Both the position numbers and the translations under genes were made by a program. The notes below the pieces were generated by a model. The model did no database searches. It saw only the letters and a program-made list of their open reading frames with translations, and was not told the DNA's origin. Positions 33,940 through 43,040 of a DNA stretch of 43,306 nucleotides are shown here, in pieces (positions within the stretch are counted from its first letter, which is position 1; every line of letters starts with the position of its first letter). This DNA is from Desulfobacteraceae bacterium (GTDB lineage Bacteria; Desulfobacterota; Desulfobacteria; Desulfobacterales; Desulfosarcinaceae), in the NCBI GenBank assembly GCA_013003715.1, contig JABDIN010000105.1, forward strand, positions 1 to 43,306. The letters are read 5' to 3'.

Positions 33940-35292
33940 TTAAATCCGGTCCGCTTTGTCGGCGGGGAAATAGGGCTGGGGGCTGTCTATGCCCGTGCTG
34001 TGAATCTTCACTTTTTGTAAGGACCAGACCATTGCCAGGACCGCGGTGAACAATAGCCCCACGGAGAGGCCGAACACACCGGCATACCCGATTGCCATAT
34101 AGAGCTGGATACCCAGGAGCGGTGCAAAAAGTCCCCGAAAACCGGCCAGGGTCATATGCACGGACTGATAAGCAGCGGCTTCGTCCGGCGCGCAGAAATA
34201 GGCGGAACCAATGCCCCACAGCAAGACCATGGTTGCGGAAAACAGTCCGAAAAAGATATAGGCGGCCACCAGCGTGGGATACATCTGGAAGCCATGGATC
34301 TCCAAGTGATGAGGAAATATACTCGTCAACCCCACGAAAAAGATATGCAGTGCCAGTGACGCGTAGGTAAAAATGGCGAATTTCCGCGGGTCCATGGTGC
34401 CGATAATCCTTCCCAGCAGCGGCAGCAGAAAAATAACCAGAATACCCCATCCATTTTTATACAAACCGATGCTTAAAAAATTCAGTGACAGCTCCCGGGC
34501 CAGATATACGGCGATAACGGTGGCCGACATCATCAATGCACAGCCGTAGCACATGAAACCGATTTCAAGGTCACGGTATGCCCGGTTTGTTGTCAGGATA
34601 TGGATCATATCCGTGAAGCCGGTTTTGATGGCACCGCCGACACCGCCCACGGGCGAATGGGAACAGAAAGATCCGGTGTTGATCCGCGTCAGGATCAAAA
34701 TGGAAATTACACCCATGGCACCGATGCACGGATAGACATATACATATGCGTGAGAATCGTATTCCAGGAGCAGGCTGAACAGCAGCAGTGAAATCAATTC
34801 GGTGATCTTTTTGGCGGATATGGAGAGGCTGTATAGCCGGCCGAAGTTGGCATACGAGTAATTTTGTTTGAGCATCCGGTTGATGGTCGGCAGGATGAAC
34901 GGATCGGCTGAAAAAAACACCAAAAAGATGACCAGAAAAAGAACATGGAAGCCGAACATGTTGCCGTCCTCGGGGAGATGCTTCGGGAACAGTAACAGCA
35001 GCAGCAATGGTCCCCGGGTGATGATACCGGTTATCATCAGCCACTGCCGGATATTACCGATGCGTTTGATCAGCGTATTGATGAACATTGCCGCCAGCAG
35101 CACGATGACGGAAAACTGGAACAGCATCGCCAGCTGGCGGTTGCCGCCACCCAGGCTCTTGATAAAAACAAATTCGTTCATTAACAGGACCCCGGCTATC
35201 AAACCCTCGATGACCGCATAGGAAAAGTGAAGGGCGAAGGTTTTTTCTTCATTATCGGCCAGGCCGAGATACCGGGAGAGGTTTCGAATCAT
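33940..35292 (-). CDS. MFS-like multispanning membrane protein
   Basis: A 450-residue protein with about twelve hydrophobic helices and a central cytoplasmic loop (near residues 205-235), as in the major facilitator superfamily. Features include FADPFILPTINRMLKQNY-like FFSADPFILPT after the fifth helix and GLYKNGWGILVIFLLPLLGRIIG, but the classical MFS loop signature is not clear and no substrate can be proposed. The ribosome site is weak. It is upstream of, and co-directional with, the ClC gene. Confidence 0.75.
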   Translation of the reverse strand: MIRNLSRYLGLADNEEKTFALHFSYAVIEGLIAGVLLMNEFVFIKSLGGGNRQLAMLFQFSVIVLLAAMFINTLIKRIGNIRQWLMITGIITRGPLLLLLLFPKHLPEDGNMFGFHVLFLVIFLVFFSADPFILPTINRMLKQNYSYANFGRLYSLSISAKKITELISLLLFSLLLEYDSHAYVYVYPCIGAMGVISILILTRINTGSFCSHSPVGGVGGAIKTGFTDMIHILTTNRAYRDLEIGFMCYGCALMMSATVIAVYLARELSLNFLSIGLYKNGWGILVIFLLPLLGRIIGTMDPRKFAIFTYASLALHIFFVGLTSIFPHHLEIHGFQMYPTLVAAYIFFGLFSATMVLLWGIGSAYFCAPDEAAAYQSVHMTLAGFRGLFAPLLGIQLYMAIGYAGVFGLSVGLLFTAVLAMVWSLQKVKIHSTGIDSPQPYFPADKADRI

Positions 35293-35768
35293 TGTTGCGC
35301 TCTTGAGTTATACCGATTATCGATTGACAGGTTTCCACGATGTCCGTGAAATGGAATAAAGCCGTTTTTCTATGCTTTTCGAAGATCTTAGGCAAGGGCT
35401 ATTTTTAGAAAAAAGCCGGGCATGTGATGCAATAATGAAGCTTGATTTATCCGAAGTGTCCGGGCTGTTTTTCCATTGAACCGCGGGGAGGGTGCATTTC
35501 CATTCCGTTGTGCACACATTCGAACATCCCAAAATGGATTTCTGAGATCACTTCACCGGCCATCCTATACCTGCATTTGAAAACACCCCCTCAATGAATC
35601 CTGAGCTGATGTGATCGCATGTAGATTTGACATTGCCTGTTTTCATCGGACACTATTCCACGATCATTTTTACATGCGTTAGCCCTGGATGCGTGATAAA
35701 TCCATTTGTATTATCTAGGCTCCTGTGACAATTATGGGACTTTATTTTCAGATCAGAAAGAGAACTAC
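35293..35768. other. 476-bp region between MFS-like and methyltransferase genes
   Basis: No convincing gene. A plus-strand TTGACA (35324-35329) with a TGAAAT 17 bp later (35347-35352) is a weak promoter candidate, far from the methyltransferase start. An inverted segment GGCTATTTTT/AAAAAAGCC near 35398-35418 could form an AT-rich hairpin. Confidence 0.45.
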
Positions 35769-36908
35769 ATGTACACCTATCAAAAAAACAATCAGTATTT
35801 TGCCCAGATTGCGGATGGTATTGATGATCTGGTGGAAGCCGAGTTGGCAGGACTCGGTGCCCAAAACATACGGCCGGGGGTTCGGGGGGTCTTCTTCAGT
35901 GCGAATCCGGAAACCCTGTATGCCATCAATTATGGCTCCCGCCTGTGTACCCGGGTATTGGCACCTTTGACATCCTTTGATTGCCATACATCAGAGGAAC
36001 TGTATGCGGGTGCGCGCAACATTAAATGGACGGATTTTTTTTCAACCGCACAGACATTTGCCATCTTTGCCAATGTGTCCAAAAGTACCATAAATCATTC
36101 ACAATATGCGGGTTTGGTGGTCAAAGACGCCATTGTGGATTGGTACAGGGATAAATTCGGCCGGCGACCGAATGTCGATTCAAAAACGCCTGATGTATGG
36201 CTGAACCTGCACCTGCTTGAAAATCACGCCACCATCAGCCTGGACACATCCGGCAGTTCGCTTCACCGGCGGGGATACCGCACGGCAACCCTGAAAGCGC
36301 CCATGAAGGAAACCGTGGCCGCTGCCGCCATTAAACTCTCCGGATGGGACGGCTCGCAACCCTTGTATGACCCCATGTGCGGATCCGGTACCATACTCAT
36401 CGAAGCCATGATGCAGTATTGCCGTATACCAGCGGGTTTTTTTCGCAAGCGGTTCGGGTTTGAAGCCCTTGCCGATTATGACCGGGATCTCTGGGCCCGC
36501 ACCAAGGCGCGGATTGACAGCGGGATACGAGCGCTTCCCGAGGGCTTGATCGGCGGCAGTGACATTACTCCCGGTGCCGTGGCTGCGGCAAGGGTCAACT
36601 GCCGCAAGTTTAAATCCGGCGACCGGATTGAGTTGAACCTATCTGATTACAGACGGCTCGGTGAAATCCAAAACAAGGTGATTATCACCAACCCGCCCTA
36701 TGGTATCCGCATGGGCAATGCCCGGGAAATGGACCGGTTTTACAAGAACCTGGGTGATTTTCTCAAGAAGCAGTGCAAGGGATCCACGGCCTATGTCTAT
36801 TTCGGTGACCGGGTGCTCATCAAGCAGATGGGGTTGAAAGCGTCATGGAAACGACCGCTGCAAACCGGCGGCCTGGACGGGCGGTTGGTAAAATACGAGA
36901 TGTACTGA
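35769..36908 (+). CDS. THUMP-domain class I RNA methyltransferase (RlmL/YpsC type)
   Basis: A 379-residue protein. The N-terminal THUMP domain (about 1-160) is followed by a Rossmann methyltransferase with the SAM motif DPMCGSGT (201-208) and the catalytic NPPYGIR (308-314). This layout matches the N-terminal half of E. coli RlmL and the single-domain YpsC-like enzymes that make m2G in 23S rRNA; the exact target site is inferred. The frame opens at 35706, but the ATG at 35769 starts the family N-terminus (YFAQIADGIDDLVEAEL). Its ribosome site (AAAGAGA) is moderate. Confidence 0.9.
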   Translation: MYTYQKNNQYFAQIADGIDDLVEAELAGLGAQNIRPGVRGVFFSANPETLYAINYGSRLCTRVLAPLTSFDCHTSEELYAGARNIKWTDFFSTAQTFAIFANVSKSTINHSQYAGLVVKDAIVDWYRDKFGRRPNVDSKTPDVWLNLHLLENHATISLDTSGSSLHRRGYRTATLKAPMKETVAAAAIKLSGWDGSQPLYDPMCGSGTILIEAMMQYCRIPAGFFRKRFGFEALADYDRDLWARTKARIDSGIRALPEGLIGGSDITPGAVAAARVNCRKFKSGDRIELNLSDYRRLGEIQNKVIITNPPYGIRMGNAREMDRFYKNLGDFLKKQCKGSTAYVYFGDRVLIKQMGLKASWKRPLQTGGLDGRLVKYEMY

Positions 36909-37021
36909 AGATTTTCCGTCGGGATCTTTCCACGTTTCTTCCCCCGCGGCTGAACCGCTCCTGACGGCCAATCCCTCTGCTTGCATATGCGCAGAATTAT
37001 CATTATCTTCTGTTACTACTA

Positions 37022-37051
37022 TTGACATTACTACGATTAGCCCTTGATAAT
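37022..37051 (+). promoter_or_regulatory. Sigma70-type promoter for the ferritin-receiver gene
   Basis: TTGACA (37022-37027), an 18-bp spacer and GATAAT (37046-37051, five of six consensus bases) lie 22 bp before the ATG, with GGAG at 37061-37064. The leader would be very short. It suggests independent expression of this gene. Confidence 0.55.
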
Positions 37052-37072
37052 CACCAGCCTGGAGAATAGCCG

Positions 37073-37933
37073 ATGAAATCTATTATTGAGTGGTTGATAC
37101 AAATGGAAGAGATGTCCGGACAATTATATGCAGCGGCAAAAACCGTTTTCCGGGATGATGCGGTGCAGGATTTTCTGGGGCAGGCCATCATCGATGAATC
37201 CATGCATGCCAGGGTAATGCGCCGTGCCGCGGAAACAATCGACGGCCATCAGCATATCGTCGAGGCAATCTCTTTCGATGAAGAATATAAAGAGAAACAC
37301 CAGGCTCCCTTGCGGAACGCACTTGATAAACTGGTATCGGGGGCGATGAGCCAAACCGCATTCATTGATTGTATTGTGGAAACCGAATTTTCGGAATGGA
37401 ATGATATTTTTATCTTTGTGGTGAACTCTTTAGCTGATATACGTCCGGAATTCAGGGATGTGGCCCCTCAGATACAGCAACACCTTAGACGGACCGAACA
37501 TTTCCTGAACACAGTGGCCAGTGACAAACAAAAAATTGAAATGATCCGGAAACTGCGACCGGTATGGACGGAAAGAATACTGATTGTCGATGATGATCCG
37601 GATATCCGCGATTTGTTGAAAGCCATCCTCAAACGGGAAGGTGAGGTTGACGTCGCCGAGAACGGTGAAGCCGCCATGGAAAAGCTCGAACAAAAATATT
37701 TCCGGTTGATCATTTCGGATGTTGAAATGCCGGTTTTAGGCGGAAGAGATTTTTTCAAAGCGGCAAAGAAGATTTATCCGGACATTGGAAATCGATTTTT
37801 ATTTCTGACCGGTGACCATCGGTCGGAAACCATCACTTTTTTTGAGGAAAACAATTTGAGATATCTCCAAAAGCCGGCCTCCATCAAGGATATCCTCGAC
37901 ATTACCCTGGAAACACTCCACGATATCCATTAA
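37073..37933 (+). CDS. Ferritin-like domain fused to a response-regulator receiver
   Basis: A 286-residue fusion. Residues about 1-150 resemble a rubrerythrin/ferritin-like four-helix bundle: Glu12/13 in the first helix, ExxH (Glu42-His45, in IIDESMHARV), Glu103/Glu105 in the third helix, and Glu142-His143 near the fourth. The second canonical ExxH is not clear, so metal binding is likely but unproved. Residues about 165-286 form a full receiver with DDD (173-175), phosphoacceptor Asp216 in LIISDVEMP, and conserved TGD and QKP (Lys) positions. There is no DNA-binding domain. It ends 13 bp before the converging sensor-kinase operon, a likely phosphate donor. Confidence 0.8.
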   Translation: MKSIIEWLIQMEEMSGQLYAAAKTVFRDDAVQDFLGQAIIDESMHARVMRRAAETIDGHQHIVEAISFDEEYKEKHQAPLRNALDKLVSGAMSQTAFIDCIVETEFSEWNDIFIFVVNSLADIRPEFRDVAPQIQQHLRRTEHFLNTVASDKQKIEMIRKLRPVWTERILIVDDDPDIRDLLKAILKREGEVDVAENGEAAMEKLEQKYFRLIISDVEMPVLGGRDFFKAAKKIYPDIGNRFLFLTGDHRSETITFFEENNLRYLQKPASIKDILDITLETLHDIH

Positions 37934-37946
37934 CGTTCACGAAAAA

Positions 37947-39158
37947 TCAAGAATGTCGCCAACCCGCATTAGCCGTCGTTGGTGAAACAGGCAGCCGGAC
38001 GGTTACCCGTGTACCTTTACCCGGTGCCGACTCGACACGAATAGTGCCTTTGTAAGCATCAATGATCTCCTTGACACTGGCCAGGCCCAATCCGGTCCCC
38101 TTGCCTGGGGGTTTTGTTGTATAAGTGGGAAGGAACAGCTTCTCCAGATTCTCTTTCTCAACACCGTGGCCGGTATCCGTAATCTTAAAAATGACATACT
38201 TATCCATGGATGCGGTGGAGATTCCCAATTTCTTTATTGGGGAACCTTCCATGGCATCCAGGCTGTTTTTTATCAAGTTGTCGATCACTTGTTTGATCTG
38301 CAAGCGATTACCGATGAGGGAAGATACATTTTCATCCAGCTCGATGGTTTTTTGGATGTCACGCTTGAACAGGGGATCCAATTGGAAGTATTTCACCTCT
38401 TTTTCGATAATTTCATTAATATCCACCTTGTCTATGTGAAAATCCACTTTTTCACGGGCATGGGCCAGAATGCTGCCGGAGATGTCCTTGAGGTCTTTGG
38501 CCGAGGCCAGGGCGGAATTGATTTTATCCTTTAAAGAGGCCAGATCCACAGGCTGATCATCTGAATCGGGCAAGGGATTGGACAATAGATAATCCGCAAA
38601 CTCCAGATAATTGCATAGGGCATGCAAGGGATTGTTCAGGTTATGTACGATTTCGGACGCATAACGGCCGATCTCCGCTTGCCCCTGTACGCTGAGGAGT
38701 TGCGCCACCCGCTGCTTCACCTCCTGTTCAAGGGACAGGTTGCGTTCCTTCAGCTGAAGCATCAATTGCTTATTTTGCGTATATAGGTTGAAGAGGTCGA
38801 TGGCCTGCCGGATGGTGATTTTCAATTCCCGATCGTCCCATGGTTTGGTGATGTAACGATGCGCCTCCCCTTCGTTAATGGCGGAGATGATCGTATCACC
38901 ATCCCCTGCACCGGAAAGTACGACCCGGATCATATCCGGATATTGCGCCCGTGATTTTTTCAGCAATGCCAGGCCATCCATGCCGGGCATTCCCATATCG
39001 GTTACCAATACATGCACCGGGTTTTCGGATAATATCCCGAGCGCCTCTTCCCCGGTGGTTGAAAATCTACATTTATACGGTTCAGAACGCATCCGCCGCC
39101 TGATGGCGGACAGGATTTCAGGTTCATCGTCCACAAACAAAACCGTTCGATCTTGCAT
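37947..39158 (-). CDS. Receiver-histidine kinase hybrid
   Basis: A 403-residue protein whose receiver domain comes first (residues 1-125, FVDDEPE and acceptor Asp54 in VTDMGMPG), followed by a coiled coil and an HisKA-type domain with the phospho-His (His172 in EIVHNLNNPL) and an HATPase domain with the N box (LIKNSLDAMEG), TDTGHGVEKE and GTGLGLASVKEI. It has no membrane helices and no visible sensor domain, so its input is probably phosphate from the upstream kinase or ferritin-receiver protein. AAGGAG precedes the ATG. It is the last gene of the right-hand minus-strand set, 53 bp after the PilB-type gene. Confidence 0.9.
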   Translation of the reverse strand: MQDRTVLFVDDEPEILSAIRRRMRSEPYKCRFSTTGEEALGILSENPVHVLVTDMGMPGMDGLALLKKSRAQYPDMIRVVLSGAGDGDTIISAINEGEAHRYITKPWDDRELKITIRQAIDLFNLYTQNKQLMLQLKERNLSLEQEVKQRVAQLLSVQGQAEIGRYASEIVHNLNNPLHALCNYLEFADYLLSNPLPDSDDQPVDLASLKDKINSALASAKDLKDISGSILAHAREKVDFHIDKVDINEIIEKEVKYFQLDPLFKRDIQKTIELDENVSSLIGNRLQIKQVIDNLIKNSLDAMEGSPIKKLGISTASMDKYVIFKITDTGHGVEKENLEKLFLPTYTTKPPGKGTGLGLASVKEIIDAYKGTIRVESAPGKGTRVTVRLPVSPTTANAGWRHS

Positions 39159-39211
39159 TTTATCTCCTTCTAAAGGGTTGCCGTGATGTGGTCATCGATG
39201 GCAACTCCATG

Positions 39212-41629
39212 TCATTTTTCAATACCGGGTTTATCGGCGGTGATCCCGCAGGCCGGGCACACACGCCAGTCAGCCGCTAAAAAGTTCCGGCAGCCGTGGC
39301 AAATCCGCGTCAAACTCTCGCCGCAGTAAGGACAAAATCGAAATCTCTCGACAAGCACCTTGTTGCAGGCGGAACATTCGATTTCCACCGTGTTCTGAGG
39401 ACCGAAAACGCGTAATACTTCCTCGCAGGTGGTTTGACCCGATCCCACCTTATCAAGGGCGTCTTCCAGCAGAACCGTCATGCCGGTCAGCCTTGCCGAC
39501 CGCAGGAGTTCAGGCTCGGTGACACCCATGTGAATCATCCTTTTAATCTCCGCGTCCACCTGAAGTACTTCATACACCCCAATGCGGCCGCTATAGCCGG
39601 TTTGATGACAATTTTCACAACCCGCGCCCTTTTTCGGGGCAAGTACTTTCCGGTCGATGATTTTCAGTTTCCGCATGAGCTCTTCGGAGGGGTGATCATC
39701 GACAACGCAATGCCGGCAGATCCGCCGAACCAGTCTCTGCGCGATAATACCGATCAAACAATCGCTGATCACATATGATTTCAATCCCATGTCCCGCAGG
39801 CGGGTGATCGAGGAAATGCTCGAGTTGGTATGCAAGGTGCTGAGAACCAAATGCCCGGTCATGGCCGCGTGAAATGCGACTTCCGCGGTTTCGTGATCCC
39901 GGATTTCACCGAGCATGATGACATTCGGATCCTGCCGGAGAATGGACCGCAGCACATTGGAAAAGTTCAGGCCGATTTTTTCCTTGATATTCACCTGCTC
40001 GGCCATGTTCATGTAGTATTCCACCGGGTCCTCAATGGTGGTAAAGTTCTTTGTGATTTTAGCGCCGCGCCGCAACAGCGAGTATAGCGTCGTGGTCTTA
40101 CCGCTGCCCGTCGGTCCGGTGGCCAGCAAGATACCCTGGGGCTGGTCGATAAACATGGAAACCTTCGAAAGATCCTTTGGTGAAAAGCCCAGATCTTCGA
40201 TATCTTTTATGGAGGAGTTTTTGTCCAGCACCCTGAGTACTATTTTTTCTCCGTTTATGGTGGGTAGTGTGGAAATACGCATATCCACGATTCTGGAAGA
40301 TGTTTTAACGGTGATGCGGCCATCCTGGGGTCTTCGCCGTTCGGAGATGTCCAGATCGCTCATGATTTTTATCCGCGATACGATCATCATATGCATGGAC
40401 ACCGGTATATGCAGCTTATCCTGCAGCAGATCGTCAATGCGGTAACGGACCATGATGTATTTGTTCTTCGGCTCTATATGCACATCGGACGCACCATGCC
40501 GAAGGGCATCGGATATGATGGCATTGACGATGCGGATGGCCGGTGGCCGGTCCTTGGCCGCCAGAAGTTCCTCGACATCCGTTTCTTCATCATCATCAAG
40601 CAGGATTTCGATATGCTCGGTGGGATCAATCAATTCCACTTCGGAAAGGGTGGCTTCGAGTTTATCGGCCTCTCCAAATATCTCGTCCAGTTTTTCTGAA
40701 ATTTCAGATGCCCTGGCCAGCACCGGCCGAATGGGAAGCCCGACGATAAACTTCAAATCATCCAGCTTCATGATATCCGTGGGGTCGGCCATGGCCACGA
40801 TCAGCGTGCCATCGGTTTTTTTCAGGGGAATTATTTTATTTTTACTGCAGATTTCACGCGGCACCAAAGAGGCCAATGCTTCCGTGACATTGAACTCGTT
40901 GGGGTAGACCCGGTCGATATGGTGCTCGTCACGGATGAAATCGATGATGGTTTTCTCATCACAAAATCCGAGTTCGACCAGTACTTTCGGCAGGATTTCA
41001 TTGGTCCTGGACTGCACCAGCAGCGCCTTTTCCAGTTGCGATTCCGTGATAATGCCCTCTTTTACCAGTAACCGGCCGAGCTGGCTACGATGGGTGTTAA
41101 TGAAACCATTCAACCGGTTAATCTGTTTTTTCTGGTCGGCTGTCTGGTGTTTCAGTGAGCGGTTCTCTTGAATCAGGTCATATTGTTCAAGGGCAAGACT
41201 TACGGTCAACCTCAGGTCATGGTCATTCCATGGTTTTGTAATAAATTTATAAACAGCCCCCTCATTCACCGCCCCCATTACGGCGTCGACATCCGCATAG
41301 CCGGTGAGCATGATGCGTATGGTTTCAGGATAGAGGGACTTGACTTTTGTGAGAAGATCAGTCCCGGTCATTCCCGGCATCCGGTGATCGGAAATCACCA
41401 CGTTAATCGGATGGCGTTTTAATATCTCCAGGGCTTTTGCAGCGGATGAGGCAAAATGCAGCTCATAGTTTTCCCGCCGGAATATTCTTCGCATGGATTT
41501 AAGGACGTTGTCTTCATCATCCACAAACAACAGGTGATAAAAAACGTCCCGGTCCCTGCCGGCATCCGCTGGAGAATTAACCGTATTATCGGACGATGCG
41601 CCTAAGAATAATGATGCGAGCTTAGACAT
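39212..41629 (-). CDS. Receiver-MshEN-PilB/GspE ATPase with C-terminal zinc ribbons
   Basis: An 805-residue fusion. Order: receiver (about 30-145; acceptor Asp81 in ISDHRMPG); coiled linker; MshEN-like N-domain of type IV pilus/type II secretion ATPases (about 180-330); GspE/PilB ATPase with Asp box TIEDPVEY, Walker A GPTGSGKT (505-512), Walker B region VIMLGEIRD, His box TLHTN; the tetracysteine zinc motif (Cys638, Cys641 and Cys671, Cys674, GAGCENC); and two extra zinc-ribbon-like units (Cys752, 755, 766, 769 and Cys777, 780, 791, 794). PilB motors power pilus extension. None of PilC, PilM or pilin is visible in this window. The ATG overlaps the kinase stop by 8 bp (ATGTCTAA). Confidence 0.93.
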   Translation of the reverse strand: MSKLASLFLGASSDNTVNSPADAGRDRDVFYHLLFVDDEDNVLKSMRRIFRRENYELHFASSAAKALEILKRHPINVVISDHRMPGMTGTDLLTKVKSLYPETIRIMLTGYADVDAVMGAVNEGAVYKFITKPWNDHDLRLTVSLALEQYDLIQENRSLKHQTADQKKQINRLNGFINTHRSQLGRLLVKEGIITESQLEKALLVQSRTNEILPKVLVELGFCDEKTIIDFIRDEHHIDRVYPNEFNVTEALASLVPREICSKNKIIPLKKTDGTLIVAMADPTDIMKLDDLKFIVGLPIRPVLARASEISEKLDEIFGEADKLEATLSEVELIDPTEHIEILLDDDEETDVEELLAAKDRPPAIRIVNAIISDALRHGASDVHIEPKNKYIMVRYRIDDLLQDKLHIPVSMHMMIVSRIKIMSDLDISERRRPQDGRITVKTSSRIVDMRISTLPTINGEKIVLRVLDKNSSIKDIEDLGFSPKDLSKVSMFIDQPQGILLATGPTGSGKTTTLYSLLRRGAKITKNFTTIEDPVEYYMNMAEQVNIKEKIGLNFSNVLRSILRQDPNVIMLGEIRDHETAEVAFHAAMTGHLVLSTLHTNSSISSITRLRDMGLKSYVISDCLIGIIAQRLVRRICRHCVVDDHPSEELMRKLKIIDRKVLAPKKGAGCENCHQTGYSGRIGVYEVLQVDAEIKRMIHMGVTEPELLRSARLTGMTVLLEDALDKVGSGQTTCEEVLRVFGPQNTVEIECSACNKVLVERFRFCPYCGESLTRICHGCRNFLAADWRVCPACGITADKPGIEK

Positions 41630-43040
41630 GTCCGTCCGCCTGTTTCTGTTGAGCCGGTGTTTCCACCGTCACCGGAATGCGGATCTTGAACGCGCAGCCC
41701 TGCCCCGGTGTGCTGTCCGCGCTGAGCACACCATCGTAAAGCTCAAGGACTTTATATGCCAGATGTAGCCCGAGACCGGTGCCTTGTCCAACATCTTTGG
41801 TGGTAAAAAACGGATCGAAGATCTTTGACAAGGCGTCGGCCGGAATACCGTGTCCTGTATCCGAGACACTGATTTCAACATGGTTGTCGTGCACACCGGA
41901 GGTGATTTGTATTTTACCTGCGCCCTCAATGGCCTGCACGGCGTTGATGATGATGCTGTAAAGGACCTGGTTCATATGTGGCGCATGACAACAGACCGCC
42001 GGGATTTCGGACAGATGAAGCACAACTCGGATACCCTCCGGTATTTCCGGTTTCATGATGTTTAGTACCGTCGTCAGGCTGGTGTTCAAATCCACATGAT
42101 CCGCCTCCTGGGCTCCCGGCAGCGCAAACGCTTTCAGATCGTCGACGATATTTTTTATTCGCGCCGCACCATCGAGGGTTTCGGTGATGATGTCGGCCGA
42201 CTCTTCATTGAAATAGTCAATATCCAGATCCTGATAGTATGCTTCCAACCGGTTCGCCGTCTGGGCGTCGATATTTTTAGCGGTGAATGGGTGGCTGATG
42301 GCTTGCCGGTAGCGGGCAATCATCTTCAGGCAATCCTCAAGGCCGCTCTTGACCGTATTGATATTGCTGATGATAAATCCCATGGGATTGTTAATCTCAT
42401 GAGCGACACCTGCCGCCAGGTGACCGATGGCGGCCATTTTCTCTTTTTGCATAAGAGTTGCATGGGCTTTCTTGATTTGTTCCGCCTTTTTTGCGACTTC
42501 TATCTCCAGTTGTGCAGACAACTGACGGTATTTACGCTCCGATCGGCGCAATGCCTCATTTTTCTTTTTTAAATCTTCATAGGAATCCTCAACCACTTTT
42601 GAATGGAGCCGGCCGGTCAACAGATTCCCATAGGTCATTTTCATGGTCTGTTTCAGAATGGCCCGGATAATGCCCACAGCGGCCCCGGCAACTTTTTCCG
42701 GTGGTGGCCATTCGGGATGGAATTTCAGAAAAACGAACCCCATGGTTTCCATTTCGTGGACGAGTCTGAAGGCATGGAAATACGAACCCAGGGTCGCACA
42801 GATACTTTCCCGGGAAATGTCGTCCTGTGAGACATGCCTTTGAATCACCGTCAGATCGGGCCTGTCCAACGGTACAACGGAATAATAACAACGGCCGCGG
42901 GTGTCTAATATCACCGCATTTTCAATGAAATCCGAATGGGATTCATTCAGGATTGAAACGATATGTTTTTCCGGCAAGATTTCAGCCAATGAGAACTCAC
43001 GATCAAATGCCTCGGTATGCGTTGCGTCAGACGATTTCAT
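41622..43040 (-). CDS. Cytoplasmic histidine kinase
   Basis: A 472-residue kinase. An N-terminal region of about 150 residues contains a sensing-type domain without a membrane helix, then a coiled coil (about 150-200), a HisKA domain with the phospho-His His214 ([14 protein letters not shown]), and an HATPase domain with [26 protein letters not shown]. No signal peptide is seen, so it is likely cytoplasmic. Its stop lies 8 bp inside the PilB-type gene, and its ATG overlaps the stop of the MglA-like gene by 4 bp (ATGA), so translation is coupled on both sides. The upstream receiver partners are the PilB-type protein and the downstream hybrid kinase. Confidence 0.9.
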   Translation of the reverse strand: MKSSDATHTEAFDREFSLAEILPEKHIVSILNESHSDFIENAVILDTRGRCYYSVVPLDRPDLTVIQRHVSQDDISRESICATLGSYFHAFRLVHEMETMGFVFLKFHPEWPPPEKVAGAAVGIIRAILKQTMKMTYGNLLTGRLHSKVVEDSYEDLKKKNEALRRSERKYRQLSAQLEIEVAKKAEQIKKAHATLMQKEKMAAIGHLAAGVAHEINNPMGFIISNINTVKSGLEDCLKMIARYRQAISHPFTAKNIDAQTANRLEAYYQDLDIDYFNEESADIITETLDGAARIKNIVDDLKAFALPGAQEADHVDLNTSLTTVLNIMKPEIPEGIRVVLHLSEIPAVCCHAPHMNQVLYSIIINAVQAIEGAGKIQITSGVHDNHVEISVSDTGHGIPADALSKIFDPFFTTKDVGQGTGLGLHLAYKVLELYDGVLSADSTPGQGCAFKIRIPVTVETPAQQKQADGHV

